Notes under the pieces: model-generated
Databases searched by the model: none
What the model was told of the DNA's origin: nothing
Seen by the model: only the letters and a program-made list of their open reading frames with translations
Origin: Myxococcales bacterium
Lineage (GTDB): Bacteria; Myxococcota_A; Polyangia; Haliangiales; Haliangiaceae
Assembly: GCA_016794545.1 (NCBI GenBank)
Contig: JAEUJX010000349.1
Location: forward strand, 1-59,124
DNA: 59,124 bases
Direction: 5' to 3'
Translations under genes and position numbers: made by a program
Shown: piece after piece, positions 25,754-41,082 of the stretch
How the letters are laid out: every line of letters begins with the position of its first letter
How positions within the stretch are numbered: position 1 is the first letter of the stretch

Positions 25754-26938
25754 TTACCAGATCTTCACGTTCTGGCAGTTGGACGTCGTCGCGTAGTCGG
25801 CGCAGCAATCGCCACCCGACGCGCAGGCCCCGTCGCACTGGCACGCGCGGCCGGGCTGGTACAGACCGCAGCGCCCCGTGCACGACGTCGCGGATCCGGT
25901 GTTGCCGGTCGCCGGTGACGACACCGAGTCCGTGTTGGGCGCGACCGTGATCGACGACCCCGACGAGGTCTTCAGCGTCGCCTGGTCCGCCGAGCTGTTC
26001 GCGAACGCCTGGCTACAGGTCGAGGTGTCGCTGCAGACCGACTGGCTCGTGGTGTCGGACCAGGTCAGGCCCTTGTCGCCGGTGGGCGTCGACGGGATCG
26101 CCTCCTCGGTCTTCTTGATCCCGAAGCCGACCATGCCGGCGTGATCGCGGTTCTCGCCGTCGCACGCCGCGCCCGACACGCCGGGAGCGCGCTTGGCGTA
26201 GCGCGACGTGATGCGCAGCGTCCCCGCTCCGCCGCTCGAGCACAGGTTGTTGAAGGCGCCCTGCGCGCTCGCACCACCGGCGGAGTCGTAGCCGACCATG
26301 CCATCTGCCCTGGCGCCGCTCAGGCCGGAGGTGACGTACTTGTTGCCGCACATCTTCACGAACAGGAACGACTTGCAGGTGTCCTTGTAGCCGGCGTAGT
26401 GGAACATCGTTCCCGTCGTCTTGTTCATGTCGTTCTGGGAGCTGCCGAACGTCCCGCGCGCGGCCGCCGGCGTCAGGTCCCAGTCGACCGCCTCCTGCTG
26501 GCCGAACAGCTTCGCGACGGTCTTCAGGCTGCCGGTGGTCAGCGCCTCCGCACCCTTGGTGCCGCCGGCGGCGGATGCGATCGCGGTGACGCGAACGATG
26601 TTGAACGAGGTGACGGAGGAATCGTGCACCGCCTTCAGGAACCGCAGGCAGCCGGCCGAGTAGCACACCACGATGCACGTGTTCCCGGTCGACGTCGCGC
26701 AGCGCTGCTCGAGAGCGGTGCGCAGCGTCGTCGTCGCCGGTCCGTTCATGCTCGCGCCGCCGTCGTACGGCACCGTGACGGGCACCCAGGACGTCCCGCT
26801 CACGTTGACGCGCTCCGCGGTACTCCAGTCCTTCCATCCGCGGCCCTGCGCGTAGAGGATGTAGTTCGCCGCATCGGCCGGAGCGGCGAACGCGACCAGA
26901 CACAACACGGCGACACCCAGCGCGATCGTTCTCGTCAT
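25754..26938 (-). CDS. Secreted serine hydrolase-like protein with C-terminal somatomedin B-like domain
   Basis: 394 residues. A signal peptide (TRTIALGVAVLCLVAFAAP) is followed by an alpha/beta hydrolase-like region: NTCIVVCYSAGCLRFL has the nucleophile-elbow pattern with Ser in CYSAGC instead of GxSxG, after YILYAQGRGW and before IVRVTAIASAAGG. A Thr/Ser-rich linker leads to CTGRCGLYQPGRACQCDGAC plus GDCCADY near the end, which has the eight-cysteine spacing of a somatomedin B domain. It may be a lipase or similar exported enzyme with an adhesive tail. A strong Shine-Dalgarno (GGAGGT) lies 4 bases before the ATG. Confidence 0.75.
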   Translation of the reverse strand: MTRTIALGVAVLCLVAFAAPADAANYILYAQGRGWKDWSTAERVNVSGTSWVPVTVPYDGGASMNGPATTTLRTALEQRCATSTGNTCIVVCYSAGCLRFLKAVHDSSVTSFNIVRVTAIASAAGGTKGAEALTTGSLKTVAKLFGQQEAVDWDLTPAAARGTFGSSQNDMNKTTGTMFHYAGYKDTCKSFLFVKMCGNKYVTSGLSGARADGMVGYDSAGGASAQGAFNNLCSSGGAGTLRITSRYAKRAPGVSGAACDGENRDHAGMVGFGIKKTEEAIPSTPTGDKGLTWSDTTSQSVCSDTSTCSQAFANSSADQATLKTSSGSSITVAPNTDSVSSPATGNTGSATSCTGRCGLYQPGRACQCDGACASGGDCCADYATTSNCQNVKIW

Positions 26939-27017
26939 GAAGACCTCCGAACACCCCGACTTGCACGCGTAATGCCCGTCACGAACGCTGGAACGTCAGC
27001 AGGTTGGCCGCGGTGAG

Positions 27018-27057
27018 CTGATCGATCCTGATCAGGGCTGATCAGATCTGATCAGGC
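27018..27057. repeat. Four tandem 10-bp repeats with CTGATCAG palindromes, candidate operator
   Basis: Units are CTGATCGATC, CTGATCAGGG, CTGATCAGAT and CTGATCAGGC, each exactly 10 bp. The last three contain the perfect palindrome CTGATCAG; the first is degenerate. The array ends 37 bp before the -10-like TATCGT of the tetR gene and 80 bp from the start of the divergent hydrolase gene. The 10-bp period places every copy on the same face of the helix. Confidence 0.7.
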
Positions 27058-27093
27058 GCTCCCCCGCGCCAACCCAGGCCCCGGTCATCGCGC

Positions 27094-27099
27094 TATCGT
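27094..27099 (+). promoter_or_regulatory. -10 hexamer TATCGT before tetR
   Basis: TATCGT is 5 bases before the GTG at 27105. The repeat array lies just upstream, where a -35 or activator site would be. Confidence 0.45.
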
Positions 27100-27104
27100 G
27101 GGCC

Positions 27105-27788
27105 GTGGCCAGGAGTAAGCGGCGCGTCGCGAAGCCGGCGGCGAAGAAGCGGATCGTCCGGCTCGACAACGAGGAGCGCCGGGCGGCCCTCCTGGCGATG
27201 GGCCAGGCTGCGTTCGCGAAGACCCCCTACGACGAGGTTTCGATCGACGACCTCGCGGCGAAGGCCAAGATCTCGAAGGGGCTGTTCTACTACTACTTCC
27301 CGACCAAGCGGGACCTCTACATCGCCGGGCTCCGCGAGACCAGCAAGGGCCTGACGCGGATGCTCACGAGCGTGCCGCGCGACCTGCCGCCCCGCGAGCG
27401 CGCGGGTGCCGCCGTCGATGCGTACCTCGACAGCGTCCAGCAGCTCGGCCCCGCGTTCATCGCGCTGATGCGCGGCGCGATCGGCGCCGACCCTCGGGTC
27501 TCCGAGGTGGTCGAGGCGGTGCGGCGGGGCATCGCCGACGAGTTCTTCGCCTCGCCGGTCGGCCGCCTGCTCGAGCAGAAGCCGCTGTCCCGCGTCGCGA
27601 TCCGGGGCTGGATCGGCATGGTCGAGGCCGCCAGCATCGAGTGGCTCGCGAACAGGACGATCGACCGCGCCGCTGTCCGGGAGCTGCTCGTCGACCAGCT
27701 GTTCGCCGTCCTGACGCAGGTCGTCGGCAGCGCGGGCGTCGCCAAGCTCGACGCCGACCGCCGCGGCTCTGCCGCCGCGCGTCGTTGA
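27105..27788 (+). CDS. TetR/AcrR family transcriptional regulator
   Basis: 227 residues. A basic N-terminal extension (ARSKRRVAKPAAKKR) precedes the TetR HTH (about 23-70): ALLAMGQAAFAKTPYDEVSI, DDLAAKAKISKGLFYYYFP and TKRDLYIAGL. The C-terminal ligand-binding helices (about 85-210) are variable and give no clue to the ligand. It is preceded by four 10-bp repeats that may be its own operator, and the divergent hydrolase gene starts about 165 bp away, so both could be controlled. The last codons overlap an inverted repeat. Confidence 0.9.
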   Translation: MARSKRRVAKPAAKKRIVRLDNEERRAALLAMGQAAFAKTPYDEVSIDDLAAKAKISKGLFYYYFPTKRDLYIAGLRETSKGLTRMLTSVPRDLPPRERAGAAVDAYLDSVQQLGPAFIALMRGAIGADPRVSEVVEAVRRGIADEFFASPVGRLLEQKPLSRVAIRGWIGMVEAASIEWLANRTIDRAAVRELLVDQLFAVLTQVVGSAGVAKLDADRRGSAAARR

Positions 27789-27863
27789 CTTCGCGTCAAC
27801 AACGGCCACCCTCGGCGAGCTCGTGGCGCCGATGTGCGCTAACAGGCGCCGAGGCTTGTTGAC
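27784..27863. promoter_or_regulatory. Nested inverted repeats between tetR and the metalloprotease
   Basis: GTTGAC-N5-GTCAAC (27784-27800) straddles the tetR stop, and GTTGAC-N5-GTCAGT recurs at 27858-27874. GTCAACAA (27795-27802) pairs with TTGTTGAC (27856-27863), and inside them CCTCGGCG (27810-27817) pairs with CGCCGAGG (27847-27854). No T-run follows. It could be an operator pair, a terminator-like structure or a leader element of the protease gene. Confidence 0.4.
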
Positions 27864-27983
27864 GTCGAGTCAGTTGGGGAAATTTTCCGCGTTCACGCGA
27901 CAACTCGTCACACCCGGTTGTGCAACGCCGATCGGGTCCTCGTCGGAGACCCGCGTGGCACGCGTTCTGAACAAGTCGCACGC

Positions 27984-29171
27984 ATGCGCCTCCTCGCCGC
28001 CTCGCTCGCGTTCGGACTCGCAGCTCCTGTCATCGCCCACGCCGCGCCGGCCGACGAGATCTTCCTGAGCGAGCGCGCGCTCGACGGCGTCCAGTTCGCG
28101 CGGGTCCGCCTGCCGGCCCGACCGATGGCGGCCGGCGCCCAGGCGCAGAGCAAGGTGATCTACCTGAACAAGAACGGCATCACGCTCCAGCCCGGCGACG
28201 ACGACGCGCGCACGAACCGCTCGAGCATCATCAGCGGCGCGCGGTCGGTGCCTTCCTGGAACACCTCGGCGGCGAACTGGGCCGCGACCGTCCAGTGCAT
28301 GAAGGACATGTTCGCCCCGTTCGACGTCACGGTCACCGACGTCGATCCCGGGATGGTGCCTCACATGGAGGCGGTGTTCGGCGGCTCGCCGGGGAACATC
28401 GGGATGGGTCAGGGTGTCGGCGGCGTGTCCCCGTTCACCACCGACTGCGCCGTGATCGAGAACTCGATCGTGTTCACGTTCACCAACGCGGTGGGCAGCG
28501 ACGCGCGGACGGTCTGCGAGATCATGGCCCAGGAGGTCGCACACTCGTACGGGCTCGACCACGAGATGCTGGCATCGGATCCGATGACCTACCTCAACTA
28601 CAACGGCGACCGCTCGTTCAAGGACCAGACCGTCCCGTGCGGCGAGTACCAGAACCGCGCGTGCGGGATCGGCGGCTCGGTGTGCCGACCGAACCAGAAC
28701 TCCGTCCAGCTCCTGACCGAGCGCCTCGGCAGGGCCGACCTCGTCGCGCCGACGCTCTCGATCACCTCCCCCGCCGACGGCGAGACCGTGGCGCCGGGCT
28801 TCCTGGTCGCGGCCACTGCGACCGACAACGTGGCGGTGACCGGCGGCCGGCTGTTCATCGACGATGTCGACGTGGGGCCGGTGACCGGTCCGGGCCCGTT
28901 CACGTTCCCCACGGACCCGGACCTCGCCGACGGCGTACACGTGCTCCGGGTCGAGGTCACCGACGGCAAGCACCCGGTCACCAGCACGATCACGGTGACG
29001 GTCGCGCGGACGGGCCCGGGCGGCGATGGCGATGGCAACGGCGATGGTGACGGTGACGGTGACGGCGGCGGCGACGACGATGGCGCGATCACGGCGGGCT
29101 GTGCAGCGGGAGGCCCCGCCGGGCCGGGAGCAGCGCTCGCGCTGCTCCTCGTGCGCCGCCGCCGCCGGTAG
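27984..29171 (+). CDS. Secreted metalloprotease-like protein with Ig-like domain and MYXO-CTERM-like tail
   Basis: 395 residues. A signal peptide (MRLLAASLAFGLAAPVIAHA) precedes a protease-like domain. Its zinc signature is QEVAHSYGLDH, where HExxHxxGxxH is expected: the first histidine is Gln. A Cys-rich region follows (CGEYQNRACGIGGSVC), then an Ig-like domain (LSITSPADGETVAPGFLVAA, about 250-340). An Asp-Gly-rich linker leads to CAAGGPAGPGAALALLLVRR, which has the Cys, hydrophobic and Arg-cluster order of MYXO-CTERM surface-sorting tails. It is probably exported and surface-attached. Protease activity is uncertain. Confidence 0.78.
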   Translation: MRLLAASLAFGLAAPVIAHAAPADEIFLSERALDGVQFARVRLPARPMAAGAQAQSKVIYLNKNGITLQPGDDDARTNRSSIISGARSVPSWNTSAANWAATVQCMKDMFAPFDVTVTDVDPGMVPHMEAVFGGSPGNIGMGQGVGGVSPFTTDCAVIENSIVFTFTNAVGSDARTVCEIMAQEVAHSYGLDHEMLASDPMTYLNYNGDRSFKDQTVPCGEYQNRACGIGGSVCRPNQNSVQLLTERLGRADLVAPTLSITSPADGETVAPGFLVAATATDNVAVTGGRLFIDDVDVGPVTGPGPFTFPTDPDLADGVHVLRVEVTDGKHPVTSTITVTVARTGPGGDGDGNGDGDGDGDGGGDDDGAITAGCAAGGPAGPGAALALLLVRRRRR

Positions 29172-29174
29172 GGC

Positions 29175-30830
<1,656 letters not shown>

Positions 30831-30836
30831 CTGAGA

Positions 30837-30842
30837 ATTCTA
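30837..30842 (-). promoter_or_regulatory. -10 hexamer TAGAAT before the kinase at 30830
   Basis: TAGAAT on the minus strand is 6 bases from the GTG at 30830, implying a leaderless mRNA. Confidence 0.5.
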
Positions 30843-30849
30843 CACGAGT

Positions 30850-30855
30850 TACAGT
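30850..30855 (+). promoter_or_regulatory. -10-like TACAGT for the phosphatase gene
   Basis: TACAGT overlaps the GTG at 30854 and is 10 bases before the ATG at 30866. If used, translation would begin at 30866. It lies 8 bp from the oppositely directed kinase hexamer. Confidence 0.3.
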
Positions 30856-33036
30856 GAAACCGTCGATGCACGACCTGTGGTCGAGCGCGAGCTACGAAGC
30901 TCACCTGCTGTCGCTGCCGTTCGCCCTCGCGCCGACGGCGCTTCTGATCGTGATCGCCTATGCGGCCGCGATGCGCGGGTCGACCTCGCTGCGCGGGTGG
31001 CTCCTCGCCCACTGCCTGTCGATCCTGCCCTACGGGATCGTCGTGATGCTGTCGCCGTCGATCACCTCCGCCCCGGTCGCGACCCAGCTGTTCCAGGTCG
31101 CCGCTGCGTTCCTGCCACTCGCCGCGGCGGCCGGGACGGGGTTCCAGCTGGCGCTCGTCCGCAAGCACAGGAAGTACCGATGGCTGATCTGGGCCGGGGT
31201 CGCCAATGCCGCGGTGTGGGTGGTGGTGAGCTGCACGACACACGCCGCCGTCGACAGCGTCCACGAGGTCAACGGCCTGTGGTTCGCGAACGCGGGCCCC
31301 TGGGCGTTCATCGCCTTCCTGAACATCGTCCTCCTCGCCCTCCCCGGCTTCACCGCCCTCGTGCGTGCCGCACTTCGCGGCAGGCCCTCGGTCGAGCGCC
31401 GGCAGCAGCGGCTGATCCTGCTCGCCAACTGCATCACGTACTCGGGCCTGGTCGATGTCGGGCTCGCGTACGGCATCGGCGTGTTCCCCCTCGGCTGGCT
31501 GCTGTCGGGGATCGGAAGCCTGCTGGTCGTCCGCGCCCTGGTGGTGGAGGACCTGCTGCGCGTGCGCGCGGTCGACACGAACGCGCCGCTCCTGGTCGGT
31601 CACTTCGCGGCGTCGATCCTGCTCGGCTGGGTCGTGCTCGTGCTCCTCGGGGACCGCGCGCCGTGGTGGATCACGACGCTCGCGCTGCTCATCGTGTTCG
31701 GCGGCGTCCGCGCCGCGGTCGCGGTGGTCTCGCTCGTCAACCGCGGCGGGCGGCCCGGCGAGGGTCCCCTCGAGCGCCTGCTCGACCAGCTCGTCACGCG
31801 CACGCGCACGATGATCGACGCGCGGCAGATCGCCCAGCTCGCCGTCGACATCGTCCAGCTCGGCGTCGGCGTCAGTCCGCGCGTGCTGCTCGCGACCGAG
31901 ACGGACTGGGGCTGGACCACCGAGAATGGCCAGCGGCTGGACGACGCGCACACGCCCGACCCGCTGCTCGGTGGCTGGCTCGCGGAGCACAAGGGCGCGC
32001 TGTTCGCGAGCGACCTCGAGGCCGTGCCGCCGGACCTGCGCGACCTCGTGACCTCGCTGTTCGAGGCACACGACGCGCTCGCGATCGTGCCGATCGGCAG
32101 CGTCGACGAGCTGATCGGCCTCGTCGTCGTCCCCGCGAGCGCGAAGCGGCTGCGCGGCCGCCCGCTGTCGTTCCTCGAGCGCACCGCCGAGCGGCTCGCG
32201 GAGGCGCTGCTCCACGCCCGGATGGCCCAGCGCGCGGCCGACCGCGCGAACCTCGCGCGCGAGGTCCAGCTCGCCGCCACGCTCCAGGGAGAGCTCCTGC
32301 CCGCGAAGGGGCCGCACGTGCACGGCGACGTCACGGTCGTGGGGTCGTGGCAGCCCGCCACCCGCTGCGCCGGTGACTTCTGGTGCGTCTATCCGCTCGG
32401 CGATGGGCGCGTGCTGGTCGCGATCGGCGACGCGACGGGGCACGGAGTCGCGTCCGCGATGGTCACCGCGGCGGCGATCGGCGCGTGCGACGTGCTCGTC
32501 CGCCGGAGCGGCAAGGACCTCCAGCTCACCGAGCTGACGGCCGCGCTCGACACGGCGGTGCGCCGGGTCGGCGGCGGACAGCTAGCGATGACCTGCTTCG
32601 CCGCGGTGCTCGATGCGGAGGCCTCCGAGATCCACTTCGTGTCGTGCGGGCACACCGCGCCCTACCTGTGCCGACCGACCGACAAGGGCGTGGAGCTCCA
32701 CGCGCTGGTCGGCCGCGGCAACCCGCTCGGCAGCGGCGTGCCCGCGGTGCCGCGCGTGCTCCAGCGCCCGTGGCAGACCGGCGATCTCGTCGTCTGGTAT
32801 ACCGATGGTGTGATCGAGGCGAAGGATCCCGCCGGGGCTCCATTCGGAGATCGCCGGCTCCAGCACCTCCTCAGGCGGCTCGAGCGACGGAAGCTGTCAC
32901 CCAAGCAGGTCCACGACCTCGTCCAGGCGGGCGTCACCGCGCACCGCGCGGGGCATCCGCTCGCCGATGACGAGACGCTGGTCGTGGCCCAGCTCGGCGG
33001 ACCGCCGGTGCGGCCGTCGCTGGCGGAGGTGCCGTC

Positions 33037-33040
<4 letters not shown>
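30854..33040 (+). CDS. Membrane SpoIIE-type (PP2C) serine phosphatase with GAF-like domain
   Basis: 728 residues from GTG 30854 (724 from ATG 30866). The N-terminal half holds about eight membrane helices ([20 protein letters not shown] to [15 protein letters not shown]). A GAF-like region follows (about 310-455), then a coiled segment [20 protein letters not shown] and the SpoIIE domain: [35 protein letters not shown] (metal-binding Asp) and [10 protein letters not shown] at the end. RsbU-like enzymes of this sort dephosphorylate anti-sigma antagonists or proteins phosphorylated by kinases such as its divergent neighbour. GTGA joins it to the next gene. Confidence 0.9.
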
Positions 33041-33819
<779 letters not shown>

Positions 33820-33821
33820 CG

Positions 33822-34382
33822 CTACGCGATCATGAACGTCGGGACGACGATGTCCGGCTCGCTGCGAAGAAACAGCACCTCGTCGCGCAGGCCGACCTGG
33901 AGGAACGCGAACCCCTGCTCCACCGACGCGAGCGTGACATCCCGATCGGTGCCCTCGACCCGGTAGGTCACGTACGTCGTCACCATGCGGCGGTTCTCGA
34001 CCTGCCGGAGGTCGCGCACGACCGCGCCCGTCAGCTCGCCCTCGGTGAGCACGCGCGCGACGCGGCGCCGGTGATCCGCGCGGGCCTTGCCGCTGAAGGC
34101 CGAAGCGGCGATGAACAGCCCGGGGAGCACCGGCGGCAGCGTCCAGTTGCCGGTGACGGCCACCGCGATCACGTGGCCGATCGTGAACAGCACCGCGCAC
34201 GCGACCCACAACCCGAACAGGTTCGACGTCTCGGTCAGCCAGTACCGCCGCATCGCCTCGGTCATCGCCCGCGGCGGTGCGCCGAGCCCGTGGGCGTCCT
34301 TGACGGGCGGCCGCGCGCCCGACGGCGTCTGACCCCAGTACGCGTCCGCGACCTGCTTGGTCTGGTCGTCGAGCTCGCTCAT
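33822..34382 (-). CDS. Two-helix membrane protein, unknown function
   Basis: 186 residues. A soluble N-terminus of about 55 residues is followed by two adjacent hydrophobic helices (LFGLWVACAVLFTIGHVIAV and PVLPGLFIAASAFSG). A beta-type C-terminal domain comes next (YVTYRVEGTDRDVTLAS, DEVLFLRSEPDIVVPTFM) that resembles DUF3592-like proteins, weakly. It overlaps the lipoprotein gene upstream as ATGA and converges with the EEP gene, whose stop is 2 bp away. Confidence 0.65.
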   Translation of the reverse strand: MSELDDQTKQVADAYWGQTPSGARPPVKDAHGLGAPPRAMTEAMRRYWLTETSNLFGLWVACAVLFTIGHVIAVAVTGNWTLPPVLPGLFIAASAFSGKARADHRRRVARVLTEGELTGAVVRDLRQVENRRMVTTYVTYRVEGTDRDVTLASVEQGFAFLQVGLRDEVLFLRSEPDIVVPTFMIA

Positions 34383-34941
34383 GGCCGCGGCACCGGCTTC
34401 GCGCAGGTCTCCACCACCAGCTCGTACGGATAGCTGCCCTCGACGAACCGGATCGCCTTCGCGTCCTGGACGCCGAGCCGAGCCGCCGAGCGCAGCGGCG
34501 GCGGTGCCGGCTGTCCGCACCCGGTGCCGCACGACGCCACGCGGATCTCGCGCACCGAGACCACGGGCGTGAGCCGCACGACGACGACGGTGCCGTCGGG
34601 GCGCTTCAGGTACTTGTAGTCGCGGCTGACCTCGCAACCGCACGCGTTGCCGCGGATGCACGCCTTGGTCATGAGCGCGAGCTCGCCGTCGGGCATCGCG
34701 TACAGGCCCTCGCCCGGGCGCAGCCCGACGAGGCCGCCCGCCGGCAGCGCCTCGTGGTTCAGCTCGACGACGGCGAGGATCGGTTCGAATGGCGCGCCAT
34801 TCGCCTCGAGGTACAGCTCGTCGCGGAGCTGGTCGTGCGCCGCGAGGTTCTTGTCGGTCGCGCGCTTCTGCGCGGCCGAGTAGGACAGCCGCCCGCCGCA
34901 CCCCGAGAGCACGACGAGCGCGACGAGCAGGGGCAGTCGCA

Positions 34942-34942
<1 letters not shown>
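34379..34942 (-). CDS. Lipoprotein of unknown function
   Basis: 187 residues. Lipobox LSGCGG, Cys15. Six or more further cysteines occur in close pairs (KACIRGNACGCEVSRDY, VASCGTGCGQPA), suggesting disulphides in the periplasm. Strands such as TVVVVRLTPVVSVREIRVAS fill the centre. It sits between ettA and the two-helix protein, with the ettA stop overlapping its start by one base (TGATG) and ATGA to the next gene, so the three genes form a unit. No known family. Confidence 0.7.
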
Positions 34943-36621
<1,679 letters not shown>

Positions 36622-36629
36622 CGGCGGCG

Positions 36630-36635
36630 GTTATA
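36630..36635 (-). promoter_or_regulatory. -10 hexamer TATAAC before ettA
   Basis: TATAAC on the minus strand is 8 bases from the ATG at 36621. The divergent TACCGT for the next gene lies 21 bp away. Confidence 0.4.
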
Positions 36636-36656
36636 CCTACCCGACGCCCCATCGGC

Positions 36657-36662
36657 TACCGT
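36657..36662 (+). promoter_or_regulatory. -10 hexamer TACCGT before the gene at 36669
   Basis: TACCGT is 6 bases before the GTG at 36669. Confidence 0.45.
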
Positions 36663-36668
36663 AGACGC

Positions 36669-37421
36669 GTGGCGTATCGCGACGACGCCGGCGAACGCCT
36701 CGAAGCACCGACCGCCGAGGGCCCCCTCCGCGCCGAGCTCTCCGCGCGGGGCGTCAAGCTCGCGCTCGGGAGTCGGACGCTGATCATCGCGGACCGCATC
36801 GCGACCCTGATCGAGCACCACCGGAAGCACGCGTCGAAGGACAAGCGGCAGTCGATCGAGCTGCCCGGTATCGTGGTCGTCGCGCGCGACGTCCCGCACG
36901 AGGACCTCGGCATCTGGATCGAGATCGATCCGGGCGACCCGGCCCGCTGCGGCATGCGGCGGATCTTCGGCGTCGAGCCGTCGAGTCTGCTCGAGCCCGA
37001 CGGCCTCGTCGCGCTGGCCGCGCTCGACCGCCTGGCGCAGCGCGTCCGCACGGAGCTCGCGCCGCGGGCCGGCGACATCCGCAAGGCGATCGAGATCGGG
37101 CGCGGGCTCGACAAGGTGCTGGTCGCCGACCACGGCGACCGCTACGTCGTGTACGCGCGCCGGCTGTTCCGCGATCGCGCGCGGTTCGCGATGGCGATCC
37201 ACACCGACGGCCGCGTGGTCGTCACCGAGGGCAAGACCACGAAGGAGATCACGGTGCGCTCGCAGCACGGCGTCACCGTGTGGGGGGACTACGTCCGGTT
37301 CGCGGACCCGCACGGCACCGACCTCGCGAAGGTCGCGATCCCGTGGATCGCGCCGGAGGACCGCCGGGAGCTCGCGCGGCGGATCGGGCAGCTCGTCGAC
37401 CGAAATCCTGCGATCGGCTAG
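36669..37421 (+). CDS. Uncharacterised soluble protein
   Basis: 250 residues, not recognised. No signal or membrane segment. The N-terminal half has alternating helices and strands (LALGSRTLIIADRIATLIEH, IELPGIVVVARDVPHEDLGI), and the C-terminal half ends with repeated beta strands (FAMAIHTDGRVVVTEG, TKEITVRSQHGVTVWG, YVRFADPHGTDLAKVAIPWI) and a final Arg-rich helix. It lies between ettA, which is divergent, and the TPR kinase, 45 bp downstream on the same strand. It could be linked to the kinase, but nothing in the sequence proves it. Confidence 0.65.
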   Translation: MAYRDDAGERLEAPTAEGPLRAELSARGVKLALGSRTLIIADRIATLIEHHRKHASKDKRQSIELPGIVVVARDVPHEDLGIWIEIDPGDPARCGMRRIFGVEPSSLLEPDGLVALAALDRLAQRVRTELAPRAGDIRKAIEIGRGLDKVLVADHGDRYVVYARRLFRDRARFAMAIHTDGRVVVTEGKTTKEITVRSQHGVTVWGDYVRFADPHGTDLAKVAIPWIAPEDRRELARRIGQLVDRNPAIG

Positions 37422-37452
37422 GTTCGGTGTGGATCCGGCCGCACCTTTCCGC

Positions 37453-37464
37453 CTCTATATAGAG
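37453..37464 (+). promoter_or_regulatory. Palindrome CTCTATATAGAG containing a -10-like TATATA
   Basis: The 12-bp palindrome ends at the first of two GTG codons. TATATA (37456-37461) is 5 bases before the second GTG at 37467, which favours that start. The palindrome could also be an operator over the promoter. Confidence 0.45.
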
Positions 37465-37466
37465 TG

Positions 37467-40565
<3,099 letters not shown>

Positions 40566-40703
40566 AGCGCATCCCATCACCTGCCGATCCAAGTCTGCGA
40601 ACCGAAACCAGTTCTTCAGAGACGGAGGGCAAGCTGGAGAGGCGTTCATCTGCTTGAACAGCGTCGGCGCGCCGTCGCCGGTACCTGCGATGTCGCCACC
40701 GGC
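40566..40703. other. Gene-free spacer after the TPR kinase
   Basis: No coding frame with the genome's third-position bias is seen, base composition is visibly less GC-rich than in the genes around it, and no terminator hairpin with a T-run is evident. It leads into the left arm of the inverted-repeat element. Confidence 0.5.
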
Positions 40704-40841
40704 TTCGCACGGGTACGCCGTGTCCCCGATCCATCGCCAAGATCGCCAAGAACGTTCCAACGGGATCGCACGTCGTGGCACGCCCGACGATGTCGAGCGC
40801 GGCAGTTCACGCTCGGTTTGTCAGGGGGGAGTGCGCCAAGG
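40704..40841. repeat. Left arm of a ~137-bp imperfect inverted repeat
   Basis: This segment matches the reverse complement of 41083-41218 at about 75-80% over its length by eye. Shared blocks include CGCCAAGATCGCCAAGAA, CGTTCCAACGGG, TCGAGCGCGGCAGTTC and GCGCCAAGG, all in the same order. The two arms bracket a 241-bp core with a decayed gene. Confidence 0.7.
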
Positions 40842-40884
40842 TAGCTGCACGCAACCCTGCTGGGCCCGGTCGATCGAGGGGGAC

Positions 40885-41080
40885 ATGCAGCGTCCAGAGC
40901 CGTCGCTTCTCGTCGATGAAACATCGCGAGCTCGGGCCCGGGTTTCACGAGCGCACGATCAAGAGGCTCTCGTGTACGACCTCGATGCCGAGATTCCGCT
41001 CGCACCGGATGTGCCCATTCCATTACGACGAGGGTCGCCATCCCTTCCGGCTCGAGCTCGTGGTTGGCGTCGTCGCGGCC
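40885..41080 (+). pseudogene. Decayed GxxExxY-family (PD-(D/E)XK nuclease-like) gene
   Basis: Pieces of a GxxExxY protein appear in order but in different frames: HRELGPGFHERT (from 40922), then EALVYDLDAE and PDVPIPLR (40963-41025, shifted by one frame), then RHPFRLELVVG (back in the first frame). Compare the family's usual VHRELGPGLLESVYEEALVY and a later RLDLLV block. At least two frameshifts and a missing C-terminal half make it a remnant. Codon use lacks the high third-position GC of neighbours. It fills the core between the two inverted-repeat arms. Confidence 0.65.
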
Positions 41081-41082
41081 TT

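Noticed and set aside
27956-27972. Sigma-54 promoter before the metalloprotease (TGGCAC)
   Set aside because: The -12 TTGC element is missing at the needed spacing.
29025-29085. Minisatellite-like GGTGAC/GGCGAT repeat
   Set aside because: It encodes the Asp-Gly linker before the MYXO-CTERM-like tail and is explained by that role.
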